Assembly: GCA_002500665.1 (NCBI GenBank) | Contig: DLRY01000102.1 | Span: 23,241 to 46,245 of the forward strand | Direction: 5' to 3' | DNA length: 23,005 bases | DNA from: Opitutia bacterium UBA7876 | Lineage (GTDB): Bacteria; Verrucomicrobiota; Verrucomicrobiia; Opitutales; Seribacteraceae | Shown: positions 16,560 to 23,005 of the stretch, in pieces | Layout: each line of letters opens with the position of its first letter | How positions within the stretch are numbered: position 1 is the first letter of the stretch | Position numbers and translations under genes: made by a program | The notes under the pieces: model-generated | Seen by the model: only the letters and a program-made list of their open reading frames with translations | Database searches by the model: none | Told to the model about the DNA's origin: nothing

Positions 16560-18076
16560 TAGGCTGCAACCTCCTCCCTATGGGTAGCCAATTTCATCAC
16601 TGACTCCTGGGTCGCCGCGGAACAGTCCTCGATCTCACCCGTAACCCTTCCCTCGTTCATGACGATGATCCGGTCACTCATGCCTAGAATTTCAGGAAGC
16701 TCCGAACTGATCATGAGAATGGCCTTACCTTGCTCGGCCAAGCCATGAATGAGCTGATAAATCTCAAATTTGGCTCCTACGTCGATTCCCCGAGTCGGTT
16801 CGTCGAAGATGATCACGTCCGCATTCCTCTGGAGCCATTTGGCCAATACGACCTTTTGCTGGTTGCCTCCGGACAAGGTTCCCGCAGGTTGAGCGTGGCC
16901 CGATATCTTTATCCGCATCCTCTCGACGTACCCCTCGAAGGCATCACTTTCACGGGAGGAACTGATGAGAAAACCGGATGAAAAGGCACCCAGGTTGGGA
17001 AGACCAAAGTTTTCCTGAACGGTCTGGCCGAGGACAAGGCCCTGCCCCTTGCGATCCTCCGTCAGAAGGCAAATCCCACTACGGATGGCGTCCCGGGGAC
17101 TTCGAACGGACACACTTTCTCCATCAAGGACAATCTCACCCGAATCCAGACGGTCCGCACCGAATATCAGCCGAGCTATTTCGGTCCTGCCGGCGCCGAC
17201 CAAGCCGGTAAGCCCGACGATTTCCCCGGCCCGCAGATCGAAGGAAACGTCCCGAACCCAGGAACCTCGATTCAGGTTGCGAACCGATAGCCTCACTTTT
17301 CCCGCGCTGCATTCACGGATGGGGAACTCCTTGTGCAGGCTACGACCGACCATCAAGGCAATCATCTGATCACGATCCAGTTCGGACTTGGAGCGGGTAG
17401 CGACGTGAGCTCCATCGCGGAGAATCGTCACACGGTCCGCGATGGCATCGATTTCATCCAGTCGATGACTGATGTAGATGATTCCGATTCCCTGGGTCTT
17501 CAATTCCCCAACCACCTTGAGCAAACCATCTACCTCCCGGGGGGTGAGGGCTGCGGTGGGCTCGTCCATCACAAGGATGCGGGCATCCTGGGAAAGAGCT
17601 TTGGCAATTTCCACGACCTGCTGTTCGGCTACGGACAGATCACGGCATAACTTGTCCGGATCGATCGCAACGCCAATGCGCTCGAATAGCTTCAACGCCT
17701 TTGCCTTCTCCTCGGAACGCGGAATAAAACTCAACCGGGAGGGTTCCTGTCCCAGAAAAATATTCTCTCGGGCCGTCAGACCTGGAACCAAATTGAATTC
17801 CTGGTAGATGATGCCTATTCCAGCGCGAAGCGAGTCCTGAGGAGTCCCGATCCGAGCAGACCGGCCCTCGATATCCATCGAGCCTTCATCAGGAAGGTGG
17901 GCCCCTCCGATCACCTTGATAAGCGTGCTCTTACCCGCCCCATTCTCCCCGAGGAGAGCCAGCACTTCGCCCGCATGGAGATCGAGATCAACGCCATCCA
18001 GGGCCTGAACCCCGGGAAAACCCTTGCGTATGCCCCGCATGCGCAGAAGGGGCGGTTTTTCGATCTCGGCAGTCAA
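16559..18076 (-). CDS. Ribose-type sugar ABC transporter ATP-binding protein (two NBDs)
   Basis: The 505-residue protein has two ABC domains in tandem, as in RbsA/MglA/XylG. The first has GENGAGKST, an LSVAEQQVVEIAKALS signature and VMDEPTAAL. The second has the degenerate P-loop GLVGAGRTE, LSGGNQQKVVLAKWL and IFDEPTRGID. It drives sugar import in the cytosol together with the permease. The start is a TTG at 18076, two bases after the TAG of the binding-protein gene. The permease overlaps its stop. The carbohydrate specificity cannot be read from the ATPase, so I give no rbsA symbol. Confidence 0.95.
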   Translation of the reverse strand: MTAEIEKPPLLRMRGIRKGFPGVQALDGVDLDLHAGEVLALLGENGAGKSTLIKVIGGAHLPDEGSMDIEGRSARIGTPQDSLRAGIGIIYQEFNLVPGLTARENIFLGQEPSRLSFIPRSEEKAKALKLFERIGVAIDPDKLCRDLSVAEQQVVEIAKALSQDARILVMDEPTAALTPREVDGLLKVVGELKTQGIGIIYISHRLDEIDAIADRVTILRDGAHVATRSKSELDRDQMIALMVGRSLHKEFPIRECSAGKVRLSVRNLNRGSWVRDVSFDLRAGEIVGLTGLVGAGRTEIARLIFGADRLDSGEIVLDGESVSVRSPRDAIRSGICLLTEDRKGQGLVLGQTVQENFGLPNLGAFSSGFLISSSRESDAFEGYVERMRIKISGHAQPAGTLSGGNQQKVVLAKWLQRNADVIIFDEPTRGIDVGAKFEIYQLIHGLAEQGKAILMISSELPEILGMSDRIIVMNEGRVTGEIEDCSAATQESVMKLATHREEVAA

Positions 18077-18078
18077 AT

Positions 18079-19038
18079 CTATTTCAGGTCCGGATCCTGA
18101 TCCGCCTCGACCTTGGTGTAGAGCGTGGCTGGAAGGAGCGTTTCCTGAGGAAATTCCTCGCCCGCCTGGTACTTGACTATAAGGTCGACGATCTGGATGC
18201 CCATCTTGTCGGGGTGCTGGATCGGATCGGCGAAGATTTGGCCTTTCTTGATGGCCTTCTTGCCATCCGGCATCCCATCGAAACCGATGATCTTGATCCG
18301 GTCCTGGCGCTTGGCCTCCTCCACGGCAGTATAAGCTCCCAATGCGGAAGGATCGTTAATGGCAAAGATGGCCGCCAAGTCCTCGTGGGCCTGCAGAGCA
18401 GCGGATGCCGACTCATAGCCCTTGGTTCGATCTCCGTTTCCATCTAATTCCGCAACAATTTCAATCTTCCCGGAAGTCCTGCCTTCATTGTGGGCATTGA
18501 TGACCTTCTTGAAGCCGTCCACACGGAGGACGCAGGAGTTGGCCTTCTTAAGATCGAGAACGAGGACCTCCCCGCCCTCCTCGCCTAGGGCTTGGATCAT
18601 GGCCTGCCCGGCAAGTTCACCCCCTTGGAAATTATCCGTTCCGACGTGTCCCTCTATCCTGGCTCCTTCCGCGGCGCATTTTGCATCCACGGTAAAAACG
18701 GGGATTCCCGCCGCATTGGCGGCCTTCACGGAGGGCCCGATCGAGAAACGGTCCACCGGGACCAGAACGATGGCGGTAACGTTCTTGGCAATAAAATCCT
18801 CGATCTGGTTTGATTGTTTCGTGACGTCCATGTCGGGGTCGACCACCAGGACCTCATAACCGTTCTTCTCGGCTTCTTCCCTGATATTATCGGCGATGAC
18901 GCTGAAAAACGGGTTGGAGAGCGTCTGCGGGGTGTAGGCGATGATGCCTTTGCTGGCGCTTTCTTCATTCCCGCACCCGCAAAGGAAGATGGCGGAAACT
19001 GTGGCGAGAACGGCTAAGATCTTGGTTTTCTTGCTCAT
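18079..19038 (-). CDS. Sugar ABC transporter substrate-binding lipoprotein (RbsB-like)
   Basis: The 319-residue protein has a lipoprotein signal ending LCGC (modified Cys 22). It then has a type-1 periplasmic binding fold: IIAYTPQTLSNPFFSVIADNI (strand-helix near the binding cleft), DVTKQSNQIEDFIAKNVTAIVLVPVD, GHVGTDNFQGGELAGQAMI and FAINDPSALGAYTAVEEA. These are standard for ribose/galactose/inositol-type binding proteins. It delivers its ligand to the permease. As a lipoprotein it stays on the membrane instead of floating in the periplasm. It follows iclR by 26 nt and precedes the ATPase by 2 nt. The ligand is unknown; aldopentose, hexose or cyclitol are possible. Confidence 0.94.
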   Translation of the reverse strand: MSKKTKILAVLATVSAIFLCGCGNEESASKGIIAYTPQTLSNPFFSVIADNIREEAEKNGYEVLVVDPDMDVTKQSNQIEDFIAKNVTAIVLVPVDRFSIGPSVKAANAAGIPVFTVDAKCAAEGARIEGHVGTDNFQGGELAGQAMIQALGEEGGEVLVLDLKKANSCVLRVDGFKKVINAHNEGRTSGKIEIVAELDGNGDRTKGYESASAALQAHEDLAAIFAINDPSALGAYTAVEEAKRQDRIKIIGFDGMPDGKKAIKKGQIFADPIQHPDKMGIQIVDLIVKYQAGEEFPQETLLPATLYTKVEADQDPDLK

Positions 19039-19064
19039 TGGTTTTTCGAATAGGGTTAAGGAAG

Positions 19065-19844
19065 CTAATTAAGTAGTTTCGACCGAATGATCGAAGCGGC
19101 TTCAATACAAGCCTGTCCGATATCCTCGAAACGGTCCGATTGCAAGCGAAAGGCGGGAGCGATGGTAGTAATCGACGCAATCGGATAATGATAATCGTCA
19201 AGGATCACCGCGGCCACACAATGGATCCCGTCCAGACCTTCGGCTTGGTCTATGCCGTAACCCGCGGAACGGATCTCTTCAAGGTCTTCAAGAAGAAGTT
19301 CCCGAGTGGCCAAAGTCCTAGGGGTGAAGCGCTTAAGGCTGACTTCCCTTAAGTATTGTTCCAGTTCCTGCACGGGTAGGTTGGCTAGGATCGACTTGCC
19401 GGGCGCACAGGAGTAACAGGGCACTCTCATTCCTATCCGACCCGAAACCTTAATCGCCTGATCGGATACGCATTGCTCGAGAATCAAAGCCTTCCCTTCC
19501 GACATCGCAATCAACTGGGTGGTCTCTCCCGTCCTGTCGCGCAAGTCCTTGAGGCAGTCCCAAGCGGAAACGACAAGGCTTTTGTCGTTCACCTGCGGCC
19601 GAGTTAGGTCCGCCACACGGTTGGTCAGGACGTAACGACGATCATCTTCCCTCCGGTAAAGCCATCCGCGTTTAGTCATGGTCTCGGTTATGCGCCCGAC
19701 CGTGTTTACCGGCAGACCAAGGGAACGAGCAATCTCACTGGAGGACTGTCCCTTTCTGAACCTTCCCAAAAGCTCAAGAATCGCCAACGTTCTATCCGTA
19801 CCCTTTGCAGAAGCCTCCTCGCTAATCACTATGCTTTCAGTCAT
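19065..19844 (-). CDS. IclR-family transcriptional regulator
   Basis: The 259-residue protein has an N-terminal winged helix-turn-helix (about 15-75: GTDRTLAILELLGRFRKG ... SSSEIARSLGLPVNTVGRITETMTKRGWL). The C-terminal IclR effector domain (about 85-255) has the typical YSCAPGKSILANLP and GYGIDQAEGLDGIHCVAAVI stretches. Such proteins bind DNA as dimers or tetramers and respond to a small carbon metabolite. Its SD-like AAGGA lies inside a palindromic operator candidate directly upstream, so it probably controls itself. It is the first gene of the transporter operon and is divergent from the AroE-like gene, the usual arrangement for a local regulator. Confidence 0.94.
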   Translation of the reverse strand: MTESIVISEEASAKGTDRTLAILELLGRFRKGQSSSEIARSLGLPVNTVGRITETMTKRGWLYRREDDRRYVLTNRVADLTRPQVNDKSLVVSAWDCLKDLRDRTGETTQLIAMSEGKALILEQCVSDQAIKVSGRIGMRVPCYSCAPGKSILANLPVQELEQYLREVSLKRFTPRTLATRELLLEDLEEIRSAGYGIDQAEGLDGIHCVAAVILDDYHYPIASITTIAPAFRLQSDRFEDIGQACIEAASIIRSKLLN

Positions 19845-19847
19845 AAT

Positions 19848-19881
19848 TTCCTTATATGGAAGCTTTTCCTAATGTGGAAAA
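19848..19881. promoter_or_regulatory. Tandem operator pair next to iclR
   Basis: The first palindrome is TTCC-N6-GGAA (19848-19861), the second TTTTCC-N6-GGAAAA (19864-19881). Both have perfect arms, and their centres are 18 bp apart. The first overlaps the ribosome-binding site of iclR. They are likely IclR binding sites that repress the transporter operon; this is inferred from position and symmetry. Confidence 0.6.
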
Positions 19882-19986
19882 AACAAACCTTCAACGATTT
19901 TCTGGGAATATTATTGAAAAGTTTATGGCGACGAGAAAAACAAGGCGGAATTAAACTTAGCCTAGAAAAGTGTTGCGGAAGCGGAC

Positions 19987-20024
19987 ATATTTCTAAATTT
20001 GGAAATATAACCATACTTGGAAAA
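19987..20024. promoter_or_regulatory. Second operator pair next to the aroE-like start
   Basis: ATATTTC-N8-GAAATAT (19987-20008) is a perfect inverted repeat containing the same GGAAA half-site. A second half-site CTTGGAAAA (20016-20024) lies 18 bp further and runs into the ATG; its left arm is mostly lost (only CC..GG pairs). The spacing equals that of the pair beside iclR. The last GGAAA may partly reflect a ribosome-binding site. Confidence 0.5.
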
Positions 20025-20878
20025 TGAGCAAAGAGCTAAACTTCAAACAGGAACTTACGGCTGCCTTCGGGCAGCCAATATCCGAGAACCCCACTCAGGT
20101 CATGGTGGAGGCAGCCTACAGGCATCACGGACTGGACTGGCGCTACCTCACCATTGAGGTCGGACCGGACGACCTCGAGACCGCCGTCAGCGGGGCCAAG
20201 GCAATGGGTTTCCAAGGTTTCAATTGCACCATCCCCCACAAAGTGAAGGTCATCGAGTACCTCGACGGTCTCGGTGAATCGGCATCCCTTATGGGAGCCG
20301 TGAACTGCGTCGTGCGCAAGGATGGAAAATGGATAGGGGAAAACACCGATGGCAAGGGATTCCTTGCATCGCTTAGGGAACTCACCGATCCGCAAGGCAA
20401 GAAAGTAGTTATTTTCGGAGCCGGTGGAGCCGCCAGAGCCATTGGCGTTGAGGTGGCCCTGGCAGGAGCAACGGAGATTATGATAGTGAACCGCTCTGCC
20501 GGGCGCGGTGAAGAGCTGACCACTCTCCTCGATGACAAGTTGCCCGTCTCGGCAAGTTTCATCCCCTGGGAAAAAACCTTCACCATCCCCTCCGGCACCG
20601 ACGTCCTCATCAACGCCACTTCCATAGGACTTTTTCCCGACCTTGAAGCCCGGCTCGACCTCGATCTGGATAGCCTCTCACCTGATACCGTGGTTGCCGA
20701 CGTCATCCCCAACCCCCCCGACACCAACCTTGTCCGGGATGCGCGGGCCAAGGGGTGCCAAGTTATCGATGGCCTGGGAATGCTTGTTAACCAAGGAGTT
20801 ATAGGAATCAAGCATTGGACCGGAGTCGACCCTGACCCCAAGGTGATGCGAGCCGCCTTGGAAGAAGTTTTCGGTTAA
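20024..20878 (+). CDS. Shikimate/quinate dehydrogenase-like (AroE-family) NAD(P)-dependent oxidoreductase
   Basis: The 284-residue protein has the AroE two-domain plan. The catalytic Lys is in NCTIPHK (K73), N94 in AVNCVV, the catalytic Asp in ENTDGKG (D109), the dinucleotide loop GAGGAARA (132-139), NRSAGR (156-161), NATSIGL (197-203) and a GMLVNQG end motif (Q257). It differs from true shikimate dehydrogenases at the substrate end. The usual PIxHSxSPxxHN is PISENPTQVMVE here, so the two serines are N22 and T24, and the DxVYxP motif has Pro instead of Tyr (DVIPNP). It probably oxidises or reduces another polyol, cyclitol or keto acid. Together with IclR, a sugar transporter and a DUF4432 protein, a catabolic role is more likely than aromatic biosynthesis. 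I therefore do not assign aroE. Confidence 0.85.
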   Translation: MSKELNFKQELTAAFGQPISENPTQVMVEAAYRHHGLDWRYLTIEVGPDDLETAVSGAKAMGFQGFNCTIPHKVKVIEYLDGLGESASLMGAVNCVVRKDGKWIGENTDGKGFLASLRELTDPQGKKVVIFGAGGAARAIGVEVALAGATEIMIVNRSAGRGEELTTLLDDKLPVSASFIPWEKTFTIPSGTDVLINATSIGLFPDLEARLDLDLDSLSPDTVVADVIPNPPDTNLVRDARAKGCQVIDGLGMLVNQGVIGIKHWTGVDPDPKVMRAALEEVFG

Positions 20879-20899
20879 CGTCATTCCCCCACCAACCTC

Positions 20900-22153
20900 A
20901 TGAAAAAAACTCTTTTACCTTTTCTATACTGCCTGCTTGCTCTCGGATCATGCTCCGAGCAATCTTCCGTGACAATGGAATCCGCAACTGAAAACACTCC
21001 CTCCCGACAAGACCTGGTCGAAACCATCGAGAGTTCGACGGGGCACAAGGACAAAACCTTCGCCTCTCCATGGTCGGTCACAAAAACCGTCCTCAAGGGT
21101 GGCAAGCAGGAAGGCGTCGAACTCATCACTCTGGACAACGGAAAACTCAGGATTGCCGTCATTCCGGCCCGAGGCATGGGTATCCTCGACGTCCGGATGG
21201 GGGACATTCGCCTTGGATGGGATTCCCCCGTCAAGGAGGTCGTCCACCCTTCCTTCGTAGACCTGGAAAGCCGTGGCGGCTTGGGATGGCTGGAAGGCTT
21301 TAATGAATGGATGGTCCGTTGCGGGCTCGAATTCGCCGGTCACCCTGGTATGGACGAGTTCATCAACAACACAGGCGACACCGCCACCCTCAACCTTTCC
21401 CTGCACGGCAAGATCCAGAACATCCCTGCATCGGACTACGAGGTGGTGGTGGACGAAGAGCCTCCGCACCGCATTCGCATCCGTGGAAAGGTCTACGAAA
21501 AGTTCTTCTATGGGCCTAAATTCAAGCTAGTTACGGAAATATCAACCACGCCAGGATCGAACACTTTCCAGATTTCCGACAGGCTGACGAACGAGGGCTC
21601 ATTCCCTCAAGAATTTCAACTGATTTACCATGGAAACTACGGGTCATCGATTCTCGAGGAAGGAGCCATGGTGTACGCACCCGCTAAAAGCGTTACCCCC
21701 ATGAATGAGCATGCTGCCAAAGGCATAGCCAAATGGCGGGAATATGCCGGTCCTACGCCTGGCTTCACTGAAGAAGTCTATCTGCTGGAACCTCTTTCCG
21801 ATGCCAACTCCAGGGCCCTCGCGTTCCTCGCTAATGCCTCCGGCGACCAGGCTACCTCGGTCCGCTGGAACGTAACCGAGCTTCCCTACCTTACGATCTG
21901 GAAGAATACGGCATCGGAGGAGGACGGTTACGTTACGGGAATCGAGCCGGCGACGAGCTATCCCTTCAACCGCAAAGTCGAACGCAAATACGGCCGTGTT
22001 CCCCGACTTGCTCCGGGAGACATCAGGTCCTTCACCCTGGACTTCGGCATCCATCTGGGAAAGGAATCGGTCGACGGACTGATCGCCGAAGCCACCCAAT
22101 CTCAAATTTCAGCCAAAATTGTAATAAATTCGGAACCGCCAGCCACGGAGTAA
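20900..22153 (+). CDS. DUF4432 family lipoprotein, aldose-1-epimerase-like
   Basis: The 417-residue protein has a lipoprotein signal (LGSC, Cys 18) and then a galactose-mutarotase-like beta-sandwich of the DUF4432 group. Recognisable stretches are IAVIPARGMGILDVRMGDIRLGW, NEWMVRCGLEFAGHPG, LHGKIQNIPA, LIYHGNYG and TGIEPATSYPFNRKVERKYGRV, where conserved His/Glu residues line the presumed sugar site. Relatives are usually cytosolic; here the protein is exported and lipid-anchored, so it may act on the carbohydrate before uptake, for example by mutarotation or binding. It lies 21 nt after the AroE-like gene and is probably in the same operon, controlled by the upstream operator pair. The exact reaction is unknown. 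Confidence 0.88.
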   Translation: MKKTLLPFLYCLLALGSCSEQSSVTMESATENTPSRQDLVETIESSTGHKDKTFASPWSVTKTVLKGGKQEGVELITLDNGKLRIAVIPARGMGILDVRMGDIRLGWDSPVKEVVHPSFVDLESRGGLGWLEGFNEWMVRCGLEFAGHPGMDEFINNTGDTATLNLSLHGKIQNIPASDYEVVVDEEPPHRIRIRGKVYEKFFYGPKFKLVTEISTTPGSNTFQISDRLTNEGSFPQEFQLIYHGNYGSSILEEGAMVYAPAKSVTPMNEHAAKGIAKWREYAGPTPGFTEEVYLLEPLSDANSRALAFLANASGDQATSVRWNVTELPYLTIWKNTASEEDGYVTGIEPATSYPFNRKVERKYGRVPRLAPGDIRSFTLDFGIHLGKESVDGLIAEATQSQISAKIVINSEPPATE

Positions 22154-22300
22154 ACGCTGAACTCAATTGCTGAATCATCGCAAGCTACTGTATTTCAGAA
22201 TCTTGCTTAAAATAAATGAACTCAACTAGTCCCTTTATTTATTACTTAAATTAAGGGTTTAATCCTTGATCAGCCTCAAATATTCTATAAAAAGTTGATT

Positions 22301-23005
22301 ATGAGAGGTATGAGTTCAGGCGCAGTTCGCGTGGATTCGCCCTGCCTTCGTTTTGTCGGCAGAAATTCTCTTGCGCGCGTGTGTAACATTCTTTTCGGGT
22401 TGCTCTGCACCGTCCTTTCGGTTTCGGCCAACGCAAACTTCAACTTCACTAATGCCGGAGCTATCGGCAGACAGGGACCGACCCAGTCGCAAGTCAACTC
22501 GGCATATGCCGGGTCCAGCTTGGAAAACTCAGTCACCATTACTTCGCAGGGCATCCAGGAATGGACGGTTCCCGCTTCCGGTCTTTACAGGATTGAGGCC
22601 AGAGGAGCTATGGGAGGCGGAACCAACGGAGGCAAAGGAGCCGTTATGGCGGGCGACTTCATCCTCAATGGCAACGAAGTGATCAAGGTAATCGTCGGAC
22701 AAATGGGCACGGTCACCAATCAGGGTACCTCATTCGGAGCAGGAGGAGGCGGTGGCTCCTACGTCTACCGTACTGCCCAAAGCGCTCTGATCATAGCCGC
22801 TGGTGGCGGTGGACAGGCTCAAAACTCAACCGGTGGAGTCGGTTCAGCCACTCAGACCACTACCAATTCCACCGGCACCCAAGGCAATGGGATCGGAGGA
22901 ACCGGGGGCAATGGCGGTGGCGGGGGAGTCGACGTGGGAGACTATTCTACTGGTGGCGGTGGAGGAGGTTGGTTGAGTAATGGTTCCAACGGCCTTGAAA
23001 TCCGC
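22301..23005 (+). CDS. Secreted glycine-rich protein with ALK/LTK-like glycine-rich domain (partial, 3' end outside window)
   Basis: The frame is open from ATG at 22301 to the window edge (235 residues). A second ATG 9 nt later (22310) is also possible. A hydrophobic segment (ILFGLLCTVLSVSANA, about 30-45) serves as a signal peptide after a long charged N-region. The mature part starts FNFTNAGAIGRQGPTQSQVNSAY and continues IQEWTVPASGLYRIEARGAMGGG, GGKGAVMAGDFILNGNEVIKV and LIIAAGGGG. This is the order seen in the glycine-rich domain of animal ALK/LTK receptors and in bacterial secreted proteins (Pfam Gly_rich type). Poly-Gly runs follow from about residue 195. It is likely a surface or extracellular adhesive protein; the rest of the domain set is not visible. 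Confidence 0.8.
   Translation, partial: MRGMSSGAVRVDSPCLRFVGRNSLARVCNILFGLLCTVLSVSANANFNFTNAGAIGRQGPTQSQVNSAYAGSSLENSVTITSQGIQEWTVPASGLYRIEARGAMGGGTNGGKGAVMAGDFILNGNEVIKVIVGQMGTVTNQGTSFGAGGGGGSYVYRTAQSALIIAAGGGGQAQNSTGGVGSATQTTTNSTGTQGNGIGGTGGNGGGGGVDVGDYSTGGGGGGWLSNGSNGLEIR

Noticed and set aside
20143..20841. 232-codon minus-strand open frame
   Set aside because: It is antisense to the AroE-like gene; Ser/Pro/Arg-rich translation typical of a shadow frame.
22154..22300. Short AT-rich inverted repeats after the DUF4432 gene
   Set aside because: Arms of five or six bases with A/T pairs only; expected by chance in AT-rich spacer, so no terminator or promoter is called.
22890..22980. GGC/GGT-rich repetitive DNA that could pass for a tandem repeat
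   Set aside because: It encodes the poly-glycine part of the glycine-rich protein in frame; coding explains it.

Overview
The window looks like a chromosomal stretch from a Gram-negative member of the PVC group, most likely Verrucomicrobiota (Opitutae-like). That placement is my inference. It rests on the mix of an LPS-export cassette, hprK and dnaA close together, a PilT ATPase, large secreted beta-helix proteins, lipoprotein signals and frequent TTG starts with weak Shine-Dalgarno sequences. No rRNA, tRNA, CRISPR array, transposase or phage gene was seen.

Left part (1-6444). A very large secreted metzincin protease with beta-helix and cadherin-like parts reads leftward and runs off the window. 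Divergent from it lie a TauD-type Fe(II)/2-oxoglutarate dioxygenase and an exported caspase-fold (clan CD) protein with an EF-hand loop and a charged helical tail.

Core part (6468-13476, all leftward). In transcription order it holds pilT, an anchored msrB, a combined LptC/LptA-like protein, lptB, hprK, a 429-bp AT-rich gap with DnaA boxes (candidate origin and/or dnaA promoter), dnaA, and a small acidic conserved-looking protein. lptC/A and lptB overlap by 4 nt and hprK follows closely, so these three look like one operon. msrB has a very good sigma70-type promoter placed so close to its ATG that the transcript may be leaderless.

Middle (13599-15218, rightward). A metallo-beta-lactamase-fold hydrolase and a DEDDy 3'-5' exonuclease lie 3 nt apart. 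They end at a GC-rich hairpin shared with the convergent sugar-transport operon.

Right part (15252-22153). An IclR regulator and a ribose-type ABC transporter (binding lipoprotein, double ATPase, permease) form a leftward operon. Divergent from it are an AroE-like dehydrogenase and a DUF4432 (aldose-1-epimerase-like) lipoprotein. The 179-bp space between them carries two pairs of GGAA-type operator sites, each pair spaced 18 bp centre to centre, one beside iclR and one beside the aroE-like gene. This suggests a single regulon for uptake and conversion of one carbohydrate or cyclitol. The dehydrogenase has lost the usual shikimate-binding serines, and the permease carries an extra domain of about 110 residues after its first membrane helix. 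This module is the best candidate for an undescribed pathway.

Right edge (22301-23005). The start of a secreted protein with an ALK/LTK-like glycine-rich domain runs off the window.
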